From a bacterium UBP2_UBA2255 (GTDB lineage: Bacteria > Edwardsbacteria > AC1 > EtOH8), in contig DDXR01000084.1 of the NCBI GenBank assembly GCA_002347565.1, positions 1 to 39,967 on the forward strand: 39,967 nt of DNA, read 5' to 3'. The notes under the pieces are model-generated. The model was not told the DNA's origin and did not search any database. It was given only the letters and a program-made list of their open reading frames with translations. The translations under genes were made by a program, and so were the position numbers. Within the stretch, counting starts at the first letter, position 1. Each line of letters opens with the position of its first letter. Of this stretch, positions 39,485 to 39,967 are shown piece by piece.

Positions 39485-39967
39485 TCATAAACCGGACGAC
39501 AGCGGGACCGGCATCCTCTCGTAGACACCGTAGCCGTAGATCCGGTACTTGTTGGCGTTGCCCACCACCGCGGCGTTGCCGGCGGCGTCGGCCGAGCCGT
39601 ACCAGACGCTGCCCGGGTCGCCGGCCGCGCCGGCCGGCGCGGCCAGGATGCCGGGCGGCGCCGCGGCCAAGGCCGCCGGGCCGGAGAAGAAGCACAGGCC
39701 GTTGGTCTTGTGGATGGGGTTGCGGGCGCTCTGCGGCAGGATGCAGGGCGGCACCGACTGCATCCCCGAGACCGCGCCGGCCACCGTGGCGGTATTGTTG
39801 AAGACCCCGGGGTTGGCCGTCGACACCGCGGTGGCGAAGTCCATCGGGTACACGCCCTGGGCCTGGGTGTTGAAGTCCTCGACCGTGACGTGGACGCTGT
39901 GCATGTTGGCCTTGACCGCCGCCTCCTTGGCCCGCAGCTGCATGGCCGTGAAGTTCGGGATGGCGAT
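39485..39967 (-). CDS. Type IV pilin-like protein, C-terminal part
   Basis: At least 160 residues, cut by the right window edge. The visible start IAIPNFTAMQLRAKEAAVKA followed by NMHSVHVTVEDFNTQAQGVY matches the region just after the hydrophobic helix of class III/G-type pseudopilins (IPNF..., then AxxNMxxxxxAVEDF, then GxYP). The leader and membrane helix should lie beyond 39967. The rest (PMDFATAVSTANPGVFNN, SVPPCILPQSARNPIHK, NKYRIYGYG) is a small beta-rich head. It would be processed by a prepilin peptidase such as the one at 3592. It is first in the operon with the ABC genes. Confidence 0.8.
   Translation of the reverse strand: MAIPNFTAMQLRAKEAAVKANMHSVHVTVEDFNTQAQGVYPMDFATAVSTANPGVFNNTATVAGAVSGMQSVPPCILPQSARNPIHKTNGLCFFSGPAALAAAPPGILAAPAGAAGDPGSVWYGSADAAGNAAVVGNANKYRIYGYGVYERMPVPLSSGL

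Overview
The window is GC-rich bacterial chromosome, with AT-richer patches at 1-1300, 12440-12760 and 24330-24620. Almost every gene is on the minus strand; the only plus-strand genes are a transposase remnant at the left edge and one small DUF3467 gene at 34912. FadL-type and CsgG-type outer-membrane proteins, TonB-like and FecR-like domains, lipoprotein signals and a prepilin peptidase point to a diderm (Gram-negative) bacterium. Purine synthesis uses the three-subunit PurS/PurQ/PurL enzyme. No rRNA or tRNA gene was seen, so the lineage cannot be fixed; an uncultured environmental phylum is my inference.

Layout. 1-1370: 3' end of an IS1595-type transposase, then an odd cysteine-rich membrane protein in AT-rich DNA. 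1371-6716: a solute-binding lipoprotein fused to a TonB-type C-terminal domain, a prepilin peptidase, and a GTGA-coupled trio (DUF3795 protein, PLD-like protein, RimO). 6878-12438: thioesterase, dGTPase, GTPase Der, then a membrane trio (small multidrug-export family, ElyC/YdcF-like, PAP2). 12763-20960: a seven-gene envelope cluster under one visible promoter, with three CsgG-family proteins sharing a C-terminal module, two related LPP20/FlgT-N-like proteins, a FecR-domain protein and a FadL/OmpP1 barrel. This is the best candidate for an undescribed system. 21073-34674: a long nucleotide and phospholipid block in order of transcription: crp-like regulator, thyA, folA, purB, a GAF protein with a degenerate GGDEF domain, psd, pssA, purS, purQ, HD-GYP protein, purL; then deoD, a DUF2157 membrane protein and purF. 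34912-39967: DUF3467 gene, glycosyltransferase, TPR-like protein, ABC permease, a broken GxxExxY gene with tandem repeats, ABC ATPase and the 3' part of a pilin-like gene.

How the genes work together. The 34674-26981 run is tightly packed (gaps of a few bases, several overlaps), so thymidylate, folate, purine and phosphatidylethanolamine synthesis are probably co-transcribed, with two c-di-GMP-type signalling proteins inside the same unit. The pilin-like gene, ABC ATPase, ABC permease and TPR-like gene read as one transport operon that was interrupted by the GxxExxY element.

The window is also rich in small dispersed sequences: two copies of a TGTCAT...ATGACA element, two copies of a C/G-rich hairpin, a 54-bp palindrome inside the purL reading frame, an imperfect inverted-repeat element in the PAP2 leader, and 45-bp tandem repeats beside the GxxExxY gene. 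Six promoter-like -35/-10 pairs with 17-base spacing and several intrinsic terminators were found by eye. All family names rest on motif recognition, not on database searches.
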